Below, in pieces: positions 1-10,931 of a stretch of DNA of 64,000 bases; within the stretch, counting starts at the first letter, position 1; each line of letters starts with the position of its first letter. A model generated the notes under the pieces. It made no database searches. It had not been told where the DNA came from and saw nothing but the letters and a program-made list of their open reading frames with translations. The stretch covers positions 1,240,001 to 1,304,000 of the forward strand of contig CM049987.1 of the NCBI GenBank assembly GCA_016630955.3, read 5' to 3'. The DNA comes from Didymella arachidicola (lineage: Eukaryota; Ascomycota; Dothideomycetes; Pleosporales; Didymellaceae). A program made the translations under genes and the position numbers.

Positions 1-1
1 C

Positions 2-568
2 CCTACATTTACCTTCTTACCTGAGAACCACCACACGCCCACGCCACTCCATCTCGCCGCGTCGCTGAATTCCGCACCCATCATCTCCGCGCTCCTCACC
101 AAGACAGGCGCAGATCCCACACTCATGAACGACGACGCACGAACTGCTTTCGCTCTCGCCGGCGACCGCTCAACCCGGGACGCATTCCGCGTAGCACGCT
201 CCGAACTCGGTGAAAGCGCTTGGAACTGGGAGCGCGCAGGCGTACCTACCCCTCTGACCGCCGGCGAAGCGAGAGCACGCGATGTGCAAGACAAGTCCGA
301 AAGGGACGCTGAGTCGAAAGCGGAGGCTGAGCGCAGGAAAGCCGAGACCGAGCGCGTGAGGAAAGAGAGCGAGGCTGCAGAGGCAGCTAGGACGGCGCAG
401 AGACTGGGCAAGGGCAAGGCACTTGGTGCGATGCCGGAAAAAACGGGCGCGCAGATAAGAGAGGAGCAGGCCAGGGGTCTAACGCCTGAGGCGCAGGCAA
501 GATTAGAGAGGGAGAGGAGGGCCAGGGCGGCGGAGGAGAGGATGAAGAGATTTGCTCAGGGGAGATAG
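2..568 (+). CDS. VMS1: VMS1/ANKZF1-type peptidyl-tRNA hydrolase, C-terminal part
   Basis: This is the 3' end of a gene entering from the left edge; the frame is open from base 2 to the stop at 566-568. The first visible residues form an ankyrin-like unit (TPLHLAAS, then GADPT) followed by RTAFALAGDRSTRDAFR and ESAWNWERAGVP, an arrangement I recognise from the end of Vms1/ANKZF1. The last 80 residues are a charged Lys/Glu/Arg-rich helix ending in repeated RRARAAEERMKRF, matching the VCP/Cdc48-interacting motif expected at the Vms1 C terminus. In yeast Vms1 releases stalled nascent chains from peptidyl-tRNA in ribosome quality control and also acts at mitochondria. The catalytic domain and zinc finger lie outside the window. 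The gene converges on the hydrolase that follows, with 70 bases between them. Confidence 0.8.
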   Translation, partial: PTFTFLPENHHTPTPLHLAASLNSAPIISALLTKTGADPTLMNDDARTAFALAGDRSTRDAFRVARSELGESAWNWERAGVPTPLTAGEARARDVQDKSERDAESKAEAERRKAETERVRKESEAAEAARTAQRLGKGKALGAMPEKTGAQIREEQARGLTPEAQARLERERRARAAEERMKRFAQGR

Positions 569-638
569 AGATGGACCTCCCTCCATCTCACCCAAATCCT
601 GGAACAAAAATAACAATATCATCCCGAGTGCATCAAGA

Positions 639-1595
639 CTATGCCTGCATATTCTCCACACCCTTGGCCAGGTCCTCGCAACTACAACAGAACCCGAATG
701 TATGCGCGGCATTGTACTCCCAGCACTCCTGCGCAAACGCCGGACTACTAGTCCCGCACCCATCACTCAACAACACGCAATCAAAGCCCTTGCTAAAAGC
801 ATCCGTGAGCGTCCCCCCTACACACTGATCCGTATTAACCCCCGCAAACAAGCACGTCGTAATCCCCTCCTTCTCCAAGAAATCCTGCAAGTCCGTCCGC
901 GCACCCCACATCCCAGACATACGGTTCTTATGAATCCAGACGTCGGACTTGCTGGCCAGATTCCTGCCCTCGTCCCACAGCGCCTTGAGAGAGGGATACA
1001 AATCCGCGTTCCAGCTCCCCCGCACCAGCAGTGCGCCGCCGTCCACAACCCCCTCCCCTTCCGCAGCAGAGAGCGAGATAGCCCCCATCGCGCTCCCAAG
1101 CCCCTTGTACAGCCCCTCTTCTGCCGCGTTCCCATGCTTATCGACGCCGACGCCGCCCGCCACGACATCCGCGCCAGACCCAGACGTCGCATTCACAGAG
1201 GAGAATCCAAACGCTCTCTTCACGCCCGCCGGTATTTCATCTACTTCAGACGCCGTTAAGCCCCAGTTCACCCACACCACCCGCAGCCCTGCTTTCCGGG
1301 CCGCTGGGATCGCGTGCGCAGCGAGTTGCTTGCACGCGCGGTGGCCTGGGCTGGAGGGCGAGCGGCCCAGCGCCGGCGAGAGGAAGAAGTTCTGCATGTC
1401 GATTACGACCAGGGCGGATTTGCTTGGGTCGAGGGTGATGGGCGAGGTTGTTGTTTGCACGGTGAGTTTGGGGGTGGGTGGGGAGGCATTGGTGGATGCG
1501 CGGGAGAGGTCGAAGCCGGTGCGTGAGGAGTGCAGCCAGAAGTTTGAGGCGGTGCCGATGTGTGCTTTGAGGTGTGGTTCGGAGGTGGTGGCCAT
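639..1595 (-). CDS. Isochorismatase-like cysteine hydrolase
   Basis: A single-exon gene of 318 residues. The isochorismatase fold is clear: LVVIDMQNFF carries the catalytic Asp (about D66), WIHKNRMSG the Lys (about K223) and GVNTDQCVGG the nucleophilic Cys (about C258), so the Asp-Lys-Cys triad is complete. Members hydrolyse isochorismate, nicotinamide, N-carbamoyl compounds or similar amides, and the substrate cannot be read from sequence. The protein is longer than the usual 180-220 residues because of a roughly 50-residue N-terminal lead and an insertion around residues 130-190. The C-terminal tail is Cys-rich (GFCCSCEDLA). The ATG at 1595 is the first in frame and precedes the conserved core by a plausible distance. 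Confidence 0.88.
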   Translation of the reverse strand: MATTSEPHLKAHIGTASNFWLHSSRTGFDLSRASTNASPPTPKLTVQTTTSPITLDPSKSALVVIDMQNFFLSPALGRSPSSPGHRACKQLAAHAIPAARKAGLRVVWVNWGLTASEVDEIPAGVKRAFGFSSVNATSGSGADVVAGGVGVDKHGNAAEEGLYKGLGSAMGAISLSAAEGEGVVDGGALLVRGSWNADLYPSLKALWDEGRNLASKSDVWIHKNRMSGMWGARTDLQDFLEKEGITTCLFAGVNTDQCVGGTLTDAFSKGFDCVLLSDGCGTSSPAFAQECWEYNAAHTFGFCCSCEDLAKGVENMQA

Positions 1596-2655
1596 GGTGG
1601 AGGGTGCTGTGCTGCAATGCGTGGGGTGCAGAACGTGATGTGTCGATTGTAACGATCAATCCACAGAGTGTGAGATCTCGAGCTGCTCTTGTAATTATGC
1701 TCCTTTCCATGCCTGGTTCTCCAGATAAGTGAGCCTGATAAGGAAGGAGATCTTGTCCACTTCCCGCGGCGGGGTAGAAGGCGTATTTCCGGATCTACTT
1801 GTTGTACCTGGCATTCTTATCATGACAGCGCAAAAAGCGTTGACTTACGTTGATGTCCAAGAGGAAAGTCTTGATTGGATATGATGTTGGTAGACGTAAG
1901 CTTTGCAAGTTGTAGACGTTGGGCCATCTCGGTTCAACTCCCACGTGGCTGCTCTCTACGGAGTCTCATCATATATGAGCATTACATGGATGGAGTCTGG
2001 TATGCTCAACTCTTAGGATTCCGACCTCTATGGATCTTCCTATATCTTCTAACCAGGCTGAAGACTGAATGCATCAGCTGGCGGTTGCAGGTATCGGTGT
2101 TCGTTGAAATCCTGGGAGTCAAGCTGGGAAGGCAGAGTAGACAAGCCCAGCAGAAAGCCAGGCATCAGAGTTGCCTATCTACAAAGAATGTCTCTGACTG
2201 TCACCTGGCGTGTTTGTTGAGGATGTTACCGGTCAGGTTGGACGGCTACGCAGAAGCTCGTTTTTAATAGCCGACCAGAGCTGTTAAAACACTGCGACAC
2301 CGACCTACGCCTGGTTGAACGTCTTGTGTCTACTGTACCTGCACGGTAGGATAATCTTGGATAGTAATGTGATTCTTTTCTGAGGAGAGCTCTGCATATC
2401 CATCGTAGGTTTACTAGAATCTTGAAGCCTTTTGTGGTTGTAATATCACGAGTATTGGGTGAGTTTTGGTAGGGCGCGGTCGGCTATAAAATATCGAGCT
2501 TCTTCGCAGGGCGTCATTATCGCCAAGGCCGCCGTAGCAGCCGAGGTCGCAACTTCCCTCGAGCTCCGATGCTATCCCCACTGTTGCCAGCACGGTTCTC
2601 CAGCAATTGTCCATCCTCCTTAGAATAATCATTCGCGGAGACTCTACACGTCAAA
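1596..2655. other. Intergenic region, no gene recognised
   Basis: About 1.06 kb between two divergent genes, the hydrolase and ETF beta. A 130-codon open frame at 1875-2267 has no recognisable domain, signal peptide or coding-like composition, and I do not call it. The region presumably holds both promoters. Confidence 0.5.
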
Positions 2656-3545
2656 ATGTCTGGCCTCAGGATATTGGTCCCCGTCAAGCGGGTCATCGAC
2701 TATGCGGTAAGCCTCAATTTTATCCTCACTTGCAAAACCACTCGCCTCCATCCTATGCTATATTCACACTTCTGGCCATTTTTCGTTAGAAGCTACATCT
2801 CTGTGTAGTACAGGACTGACAACTTTAGGTCAAACCGCGCGTGAACCGCGCGCAAACCGCCGTCGAAACCGCCAACGTAAAACACTCCATGAACCCATTC
2901 GACGAGCTCTCCATCGAAGAAGCCGTGCGTCTGCGCGAAAAGAAATCCACCCCCGTCGAAGAAATCGTCGCCTTCAGCGCCGGGCCCCCAAAGAGCCAGG
3001 ATATCCTTCGCACCGCCATGGCCATGGGCGCCGACCGCGGCATCCACGTGGTCGTCGAGGAGAAGGACGCGCTGGAGCCTCTGGGCGTTGCCAAGCTGCT
3101 GCGCAAAGTCGTCGACGAGCAAAAGAGCAATCTCGTCATTCTGGGCAAGCAGAGCATCGACGACGACGCGGGGCAGACAGGGCAGATGCTTGCGGGGCTG
3201 CTGAACTGGCCGCAAGCCACGCAGGCGTCCAAGGTCACGATTGAGGGCGAGAACGTCGAGGTGGTTAGGGAGGTGGACGGTGGTGTCGAGACGCTGAGGA
3301 CGAAGCTGCCGATGATTATTACGACCGATTTGAGACTCAACGAGCCCCGGTATGCGAGCCTGCCGAATATCATGAAGGCGAAGAAGAAGAAGCTGGATAA
3401 GAAGACATTGGGTGATTACGGGCTGGACAGCGAGGTCAGGCTCAAGACCGTTAAAGTCACTGAGCCGGCCACGAGGAAGGCGGGTGTCAAGGTTGAGGAT
3501 GTAGATGGTATGATTGGCAAGCTGAAGGAGCTTGGTGCCTTGTAA
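2656..3545 (+). CDS. Electron transfer flavoprotein beta subunit (ETFB)
   Basis: Two exons, 2656-2706 and 2829-3545, joined across a 122-base GTAAGC...TTTAG intron, give 255 residues, the usual ETFB length. Exon 1 encodes MSGLRILVPVKRVIDYA, the typical first strand. Exon 2 carries EEIVAFSAGP, the adenine-nucleotide-binding region VILGKQSIDDDAGQTGQM and the family signature around LNEPRYASLPNIMKAKKKK. With the alpha subunit the protein forms the mitochondrial heterodimer that takes electrons from acyl-CoA and other dehydrogenases and passes them to ETF-ubiquinone oxidoreductase. The conserved first exon fixes the start. Confidence 0.95.
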
Positions 3546-3938
3546 ATGGAGACGCGAGGGCAATGTTTGTATAGCATGTTTCCGATAGACCGCGACAAAA
3601 TATCAACTTGAATGCAGCAAAAGTCATAGCCTAGAGCTTCTAGGCGTGTTCACAACCATGATGTTTCCAAGTCATATGTTAAGTCACTGATAGCCCACAG
3701 ATTTTCGAGATTCAGAGGCACTCAGTGCTTCTCAGTAGGTGCCTTGCAAACTCACCGTTTCCTTTCTCGTGATTTATCATTCGCAGCCAAGTCTTTCCTA
3801 GTGCTCGAGAGAAAATCTTGGCTATTGTGACATACGAGTCAACAAAAGAGATTTATTATGGTATATGCGTATAGACAAGGAAAACGAAAAGAGGACAAGA
3901 TGCAGCGCTACATAAGCCAATCACCTGCTCATCCATCC
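3546..3938. other. Convergent 3' intergenic region
   Basis: Lies between the stop codons of ETF beta (+) and the flavoprotein oxidoreductase (-). Probably both 3' UTRs; nothing else is seen. Confidence 0.5.
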
Positions 3939-5198
3939 TCAAGCAACCGCTTCCTCCTTCGTCCACGCAATCTCTTTCTTCACACTGTCTCCATTCACCG
4001 TCGGCGCCCCAGACATACCCACCATATAATCCCTCCCCTTGAGCGCCCACACAAAGAAACTCGGCACCTTCCACCCCATAACCGCGCCAACGCCGCCTCC
4101 GCTGCCAATAGGAACGATCTGCATCTCCTTCTTCTCCTGGACATACACACGATCCTTGCCCTTTGGCTTCTCGTCCGGCAGCATGGCGTTGTAAGCAAGC
4201 AGGTCGCGCTTCAGATTCACGAACAGCACGGGGAACGAACCCATGATGTCAATGATGCTGTTGCGGCTGTAGCTTGCCACATCGCCGATAGAGTAGACGC
4301 GCGGGCCAGCGGCGTCCACGCGCAGCGTTTTGTCGTTGGTCTGCAGGTAGTTCCTGTCGTCCAGAAGGTGGCTGGGCAGGAAGGCCGAGTTGGGCTCGAC
4401 GCCGTACGCGGGCACGTACAGGTCTGCTTCCAGCGAGTCACCTGTGGCGAGCGAGATAACAGTACGCGAGCCGGACGAGGAGGTGGAGTCTACGCGCTGT
4501 TTGTAGATGACCTCGACGCCGAGGGCGCGCAGTTTTGCTTCCGCGGCTTTTCCGATTGCGGGGCGCAGCGCGGGGAGGAGTTTGTCCGAGGAGGTGATGA
4601 GCGTGATGTTGGCTTTCTTGTGGATTTTGCTGAACCACCCCGGCTTTCCATTGCGGTGCTCAGCTACTTCGCCTGCGAATTCGACAGCTGTCGGACCGCC
4701 ACCGACGATGACGATGTCGTTCGCGGTCTGGACCTTTTCGTTGGTGAGCTTAATGCTTTGCAGCGTGGTGGCTGTGTCTGCGCTCATAGAGAAAGCTTGA
4801 TGGTAGGTTCGGCTGCCCGTTGCGACAATTAAGGCGTGATAGGGCAGGGTCTCTTCCGTGTTGGCACCGGCACGCCGGTATGTGACCGAGCGGATCTTCT
4901 CGCTGAGACCGGTTGCGGTACCCTCGATGAATGTGATGTCGTCGCTAGAGTACTGCTTCAGGCCGGGGCGGATGTCGAAGAGAATCTGCTTGGTGGACAT
5001 GCGTGTGGTGGATGCGGCGACGCGAGGAGAGGCGACACGGAACCACCAGTCCGAGGAAGGGTTGATTAGATAGACGTGATATGTGGCATCTGTCTTGCTC
5101 TTCTTGAGAGCCGGTAGAATGTGCTTCATGATGGAGTGCGTCGTCTGGAGGCCTGCGGTCGAGGCGCCCAGAACGACGATGTTGCGTTGTTCAGACAT
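3939..5198 (-). CDS. AMID/FSP1-like FAD-dependent oxidoreductase
   Basis: An intronless 419-residue protein of the pyridine-nucleotide-disulphide oxidoreductase class II type. The N terminus is an FAD-binding Rossmann motif (IVVLGASTAGLQT, residues 7-19). The second, NAD(P)H-binding motif is DIVIVGGGPTAVEFAGE in mid-protein. The FAD-closing motif is PRVYSIGDVASY near residue 315. No redox-active CxxC is present. Size and layout match the apoptosis-inducing-factor-homologous AMID/FSP1 group, which passes electrons from NAD(P)H to quinones. There is no obvious mitochondrial presequence. The natural substrate is not determined by the sequence. Confidence 0.88.
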   Translation of the reverse strand: MSEQRNIVVLGASTAGLQTTHSIMKHILPALKKSKTDATYHVYLINPSSDWWFRVASPRVAASTTRMSTKQILFDIRPGLKQYSSDDITFIEGTATGLSEKIRSVTYRRAGANTEETLPYHALIVATGSRTYHQAFSMSADTATTLQSIKLTNEKVQTANDIVIVGGGPTAVEFAGEVAEHRNGKPGWFSKIHKKANITLITSSDKLLPALRPAIGKAAEAKLRALGVEVIYKQRVDSTSSSGSRTVISLATGDSLEADLYVPAYGVEPNSAFLPSHLLDDRNYLQTNDKTLRVDAAGPRVYSIGDVASYSRNSIIDIMGSFPVLFVNLKRDLLAYNAMLPDEKPKGKDRVYVQEKKEMQIVPIGSGGGVGAVMGWKVPSFFVWALKGRDYMVGMSGAPTVNGDSVKKEIAWTKEEAVA

Positions 5199-6750
5199 GG
5201 TAAAGAATCGCTGGAAGTGTGGAAAGCAAGCAAGAGAAACTGGGGTATCTTAAGGAGACTACTGGGAGAGCTTGTTGAACGGTATGCAGGTGAGATATGG
5301 ACTGTTCATATACTTACACACCTCCGTCTTGCGCAGGCGCCAGTAGCCACAATCGCACCGTTGTACGGACGAAACGAAATTTGGCTTTGGTGAGCGCGGG
5401 ATAGCGCCACCAAGTCACGGAATCAGTACGTCTAGGTTTCGCATACTAAATGCCATATCTGAGGCAGTATAGCGATCGCATAATTGCAAGAAATGAGGTC
5501 GTAGCTGGAGTTTGTAAGCTTTCGAAGTAAAGCACTCGGGACGGATGTGTTTTGATCCCGCTCCCGGACGCAATGTCAGCAGCTTGCTCAGCTCATCAGC
5601 CTTACGCGGGATGTTGTCGGTGTTATGCGATTGGTTCGCTGACGACCAGCGGATCGTGACGGACCAACTTTAATGTCTCATTTCGGCGTTTCTTCACATT
5701 GCATCTCGATTTGGAGAATGCAGGTGCTGTGTGCAGACAGCTCGTACGATCTTCGTGTTATTCCACAATCGTCTCAAGGTCGCAACAATGAAGGGTATCT
5801 CAAGGGCCTTAGTACATCAACGCCGCGAGACAGCGCTGAAGGGGAACGTGACCGTACTCGATGCCCTCAGACTCTACCTTCATGCCACGATCTTCGACAT
5901 CTTCCGTCAATCTAGGACCTTAACTCTTCTCGCGATCAGATCGTCGGAAAAAACGTCGGATGAATTGCCCATGAGCTGTTCAAGTTGATTTGCGTTGGGC
6001 TGCTCGTGCCCAGGTAGGTTGAGATGAAGCCCTCGCCTTCAACGGCTGTGGCTGTGAAGCAGGGAGCGAGTGAGCAGCCATTTTGAGCATGGATACGAAC
6101 TCCAAATGAGACAGGATTCGCACTATGACCAGGTGCTAATGAAAACACCTTACGATTAGGTAAGCGAGATTTTATTTTGGTATACTATCATTGAGCATTG
6201 CAACATGCCAACGCCCATGCTACAAAGAAGCTCTACCACAAGCTAAGGCTCCCCCTTGACTGCGAGAGGTCCCGCCAGAATGCCCAAGACGAACATGGAC
6301 CAGATGGTGTAAAAAGAGGTATTCTTTTTGGATTCGCAGTGTACTTCAAAAACTTAGGACAGGCACGGATTGCATCGGACATGACTCGACCTCAATTGCA
6401 GAGACACTAGTACTCACTCGACGCGAATGGTTTCCAGGTATCGATATTTGATGTGTTGAAAGCCCTGGGCTAGAGGAATATGCGCGGTGTTGTTACCTCG
6501 AAGAACTCGTCGTCTTTATCAAATCGATATCGCCTTCGACGATGCTTATGCGCTATCAACAGGATCTTTGAAATTAAAAATGGGTGGCAACAGCAAAATT
6601 TGGAAAAACAACGGCCGACCGGGTTCAGGTTGAAATCTGGAATATTGAGCGCTTAAAGGGACACACTGATAGGAGAACGGCCCTTGATAAATCCAACCCA
6701 AGCACAACGAGCAGACCTGAACCCTCGATGAAATACCTCGAGCTTGTGCA
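5199..6750. other. Intergenic region, no gene recognised
   Basis: About 1.55 kb. Only short open frames (up to 133 codons, at 6584-6985 antisense to the next gene) without recognisable domains. It contains the upstream region of the AMID-like gene and the 3' flank of the membrane-protein gene. Confidence 0.45.
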
Positions 6751-7737
6751 CTATTTAGCGGCTGGCAGACTGTTAGTATCGAGATCGTCGCGCATTCTGT
6801 CCAAATTATCGGCTTTGTTGATCAGCGGCACAGAATCGTCGTCAGTCAATGCGCGCGCATCGGCTTTCCTCTTGTTGTTCTCCATGATTTGCGTGATCAG
6901 GACGCCAATGACTTCGACTGCAATGTTCAACAACGAAAGGGCCCAGGCCACAGTCTTCCTCATCGTCAGTATGAAATTTTTTTGAAGAAATCTGTAAAAT
7001 AGACTTACGTTACCCGTACAGTTCAAACGCGCATCGTTTGTTGCTGTCATCGCTTGGCCTTGCGCGCTGCAACTCCAGCCCCAAAGATCCTGCTGACTAC
7101 CCATAGCAAACCCTGATCTGCAAACTGTCGCAGCGATCGTGTATGAGAACGCCTTGAGGCTGGTGATCCAATAGTGTAGTTGGATCGCAAGCTGATACGC
7201 TTTCTTTGCAATCGGTTTCGTAGGGAAGATATACGCGACAAGGGAGGAGACGTCAAAAAGCAGGGCCATCACGGCAACTGCAAGTAGTACAAGGGTGGGG
7301 AACAGCATTGGGTGCTGCGGCCATGCATCCGGGACGTTTTTTGTTTGCTCCCACTTGATGTATACCAGGGACTGGAGTACTGCAATGATAACACTCGTGA
7401 CGGACAGTAGCGCATGCTGAACAACGCGGAGGATTCGAATGCGACGATCGAGGGGCTGCACACTAGGTATGGTCGTTGGCGGGTCCTTGTGAATTTCGTC
7501 GACGGTGACAGCGGGCTTCTCTGCATTGATAGACGGAGCCGGGGTTGTCAGGTCAATACGTGCATTCCTGCCACGAATCTGATCCAGCTTGTCCTTGAAC
7601 GCAAAGGCACTCTTCGTGAACACGTAATTCGGATTTGATATGGAGGACCATGCACCGGGAGCGGTGCGGATCTCTTCAAATCTTGACGGAGGGTGCGGTG
7701 CATACTCCGGCGGCTTGTTCATATCCGCCATCTCCAT
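6751..7737 (-). CDS. Four-helix membrane protein, function unknown
   Basis: I do not recognise this protein. The open frame gives 328 residues, but a 54-base stretch (6955-7008) has a GTAAGT donor, a CTGAC branch site and an AG acceptor. It is a multiple of three without a stop, so the spliced product is probably 310 residues. The first 110 residues are polar and Pro-rich (NKPPEYAPHPPSRFEE). Four hydrophobic segments follow: around HALLSVTSVIIAVLQSLVYI, FPTLVLLAVAVMALLF, HYWITSLKAFSYTIAATVC and WALSLLNIAVEVIGVLI. A charged cytosolic tail ends the protein. The topology resembles MARVEL-like fungal proteins, but homology is only a guess. CTGN before the last helix is a possible extracellular sequon. 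Confidence 0.7.
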   Translation of the reverse strand: MEMADMNKPPEYAPHPPSRFEEIRTAPGAWSSISNPNYVFTKSAFAFKDKLDQIRGRNARIDLTTPAPSINAEKPAVTVDEIHKDPPTTIPSVQPLDRRIRILRVVQHALLSVTSVIIAVLQSLVYIKWEQTKNVPDAWPQHPMLFPTLVLLAVAVMALLFDVSSLVAYIFPTKPIAKKAYQLAIQLHYWITSLKAFSYTIAATVCRSGFAMGSQQDLWGWSCSAQGQAMTATNDARLNCTGNVSLFYRFLQKNFILTMRKTVAWALSLLNIAVEVIGVLITQIMENNKRKADARALTDDDSVPLINKADNLDRMRDDLDTNSLPAAK

Positions 7738-10700
7738 CGTAAGCTTTGGGGTGTTGTCGTAGTAGTAGGATGCGCAGCGTCTCGTTTTCGAGGTGTTAAA
7801 GTGCTAGACGGTCAATGCTGCCAAATATCAAGAGGATGCAGATGCTTCGAATGCTGCAAGAGATCTTTCAGTTCTTTGTCAAGCATGGATCTTCCGATCT
7901 AGCTGGTGCTGTATGCGCCACCACACAATGAGCGTGCGGGGTTTAGCTATCATGCTTTTCGAATCAACAAATCACAAATCCGGCAGACTGAAGTGTGTGT
8001 GGCGCCCGTCCGGCACATGGTTTCCCAGGCCAATGACCGTTTCTTGCAACCGGGAGCTGAATTGTAGCGCAGCATTTAGCTGCATTCAGCCGCAGAATAG
8101 GCGAGGAGACGGCGACTCTCCTTTGGTGCGGCAGACCAGGAAAAGTTCACAACAATTCCGCCTACTACATCCCTTCATCGACATTGTAATCTTGCCGCAC
8201 TCCACGATCTAGTATCGTCTCCGAACGAGCGAACGATATCGCACTGAGTTGCCCAAGACCGCAGCGATGTCACAAAATGAGTACGTAGCCCGAGTGGTTT
8301 GAACGGTCGTTCACCGTACCCATAAGGCTGAGTTGGGGTAGAGGCGGGGCGGTCCGTGGCGAGCTGAACCACCCATTGCGTGCCGGATCCAGACCATCAT
8401 GACCGGACTTCGCAAGATGCTCTGAAGTGGAGATGGAGATGCTGTGAGCCTCGAGGGATGACCCATCATACAGAAGAGCACGATGGACCTGGGACCAGCG
8501 CACCAACAGTGGGTATATTACCAGTTTTCCGTACGACGGGTGAAGTTTATAGTACAGTTGGGATGCACGGGAGCTACTCTTGAAATCTGTACGTCGTCAG
8601 CGAGTCCGCCGATACGTCTCATAGCAAGCCACACCTCGTAACACGTCAAGGAGCCATAACGCCGGTAAGACGACCCAGGCTTCACAACTAGGGTCTTTCG
8701 GGAAGTGTCCAGGCGTGGAGTCAGCCATCGTAGATAAGATCGTGAAGGAGCGAGCTGATGCTGGTATTGTTCAGAGCTGGGAACAAGGGCCTATCAAAGC
8801 TACCATAGCATACTTTTGTGACAGCGGGCGTCCATAGTTTTTTGGGTCCATGCTAGACACATGGTCGCGGAATCCTTGGTTGAAGATATCAGAGGGCGTA
8901 GAAAGCAGTGTTGAGACTTTGGATAGCTGCGACATACTCTGTGGTCCGCATGATGGTTCATCGTGCCAGAAACCTCTATGGGATGCAAAATTTGTCGCTA
9001 GTCAACCCATTTCTGATGCCGGATAGGTGGAACTCTTAGAATGGTAGACGAATGGGAAGGACTCTCGGTACCTGCCTTGCACACCTGACTTGTCGGAGCC
9101 CTTTGACCAACGACAAATTCCGAAGAATTTAAATCCTGATTGAACTTCAATCTGACTCCGGAGGCAGAAGTCTCCGGTTGAAGATCGCCTGGCTAGTGCT
9201 GTCCTTGGAATAGCAGTTGGCAAAGGTCTAACCGTGCCATCTGATGCACGTGCTTGTGTCAGTACTAGAGCTAATTCGAGCTTGCTTGTAGTACCATCGC
9301 TCCCAGTGTGTTTGAAGAGCAGAAAGCATCATGCCACCAGGACATTCCAGGTCCCAGGTAGTTGCTGAGTTGCACAGGATAAGTGTAGTGGGCTGGACGC
9401 TGCTAAGCCTCCAAGGGTGCTGAACATCATGTAGGCGAATCAGCTGAGGGTGATGACGAAAAATGATGTTCAAGAGAGCTGGGCTTCCATTATTCTACGA
9501 GTTGATGTGCAAGACATAGAATTGATGAGCAATCATGCGTGGACGAGTGCTCGAGCGGCATGCCCGAAAGCAGCTAGCGCGAATTACGTCACGGGCATGC
9601 ACGAGCGCTCCTTGCTCCACCGACATCCTTCGTCTCCTTTCTCCTTTGTGAAAATGACAAATTTCGATGTCGGCACGCAACGCGGCTCACTCCACAGTCT
9701 CAAGCTTCGAAATCGCTTTGGCGATACACGATGGTCTGTCAAGGAGGCAATCCGGTCATAGAACCTCAATGATACCGGTAGCAACTTCCGACCTTGCTCT
9801 CTGATCGGAGCAGCTGAACACGAGCTTGATGAAGTCCTAGACGTATCCCGTCTCAAGCTGCACTTGCATTGAACTGTGCCAGTTCGGAGATACTAGACCC
9901 TTCAAGGTAGATGTTGTTTCGCTGCCCTGATCGTAATTTTCTGCACGTTCCAGGTCGGTACTCGCTACTCGATACATTGCAGAGCGTTTCGAGCAAGAAC
10001 CATGAAAGGCGTTGCACGGCTTTTGCCCTCAACCGCAGAACCGCTAAGGTGCAGCCTCATAGGTTCGAAAGCCCAAAAAGTGGAACAGATGCTCGTATCC
10101 AACCAAGCCGCTGGGCCGAGCCGCTCAAGCCTAACCTTGCAGTACCCGTCACCGTGCCTCAGGGCTACGCAGACGCGCAAAGCGACACCGACCCATTCCC
10201 TCTCCTCGCTTCCGTAGAAAGCGTCACGCAGTAGCAGGCCATGCAAGCGCCATCACGGGACGCCTGAGGAACGCGACTTGTTAGTGATCGTCAACTGCGA
10301 AGGATGAACAGCTATCAACACTGACCAGCTTCTGGTACAATTTGCTGCCGTATGATATGCCGTATATACACAGAAACACGAGTGCACAAGCTGCGGGACC
10401 TTCCGTCGGAATACCAAATCACATACTCCGTTGAGATGCCACCGCATGAGGAAATTGATTGTGCTGGGTACGGACGCGCATGCTCACTTACTGGAGGAGG
10501 CTCGAAAATATGGGGTAGATCTCTCAAAGAGGCGACCTAATTCACCTGTCGGAACCTTCAGGCCAACCACGACCCACTGCTTGCGCGGATCCAGAAACTG
10601 CCGATCGATGCCTGACTTCGACTCGGAGGTTGCGGTTATTGTTCGAGTGCCTGATCAGCGTTGATTTCTTACCTCTTTCGAGGTTCGACGGCACAGTGAT

Positions 10701-10931
10701 CCCGCCCTTAACAGACAAACCTGGGTGTCTTATACCGCTTGGACTTCCCTGCCTCGAATGTCAGCTTCGACCCACAAGCAGGACTCACGGCCCACGCGCA
10801 ATTTCATGTCAAGCTGACGCTTTCCCCAGACCCAATTGTACCCATCTATTGAGCCTCTTGTACTTACATGCTGCAGTTTTCCTCCTCGGACCTTCCTGCC
10901 GCAGCAAGCTTTTCTCTCCCGTTGTCGCAAC
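7738..10931. other. Long gene-poor region
   Basis: About 3.2 kb without a convincing gene on either strand. Open frames are short (up to 146 codons) and show no domain, splice-linked continuation or signal peptide. I see no transposase, reverse transcriptase, terminal repeats or tRNA. The right end must include the promoter of the rhodopsin-domain gene. Confidence 0.45.

Noticed and set aside
1875..2267. 130-codon plus-strand frame
   Set aside because: Random composition and no domain; lies in the shared upstream region of divergent genes.
7738..10931. Possible transposon remnant in the 3.2 kb gap
   Set aside because: No transposase, reverse transcriptase or integrase residues, no terminal or long direct repeats were visible by eye.
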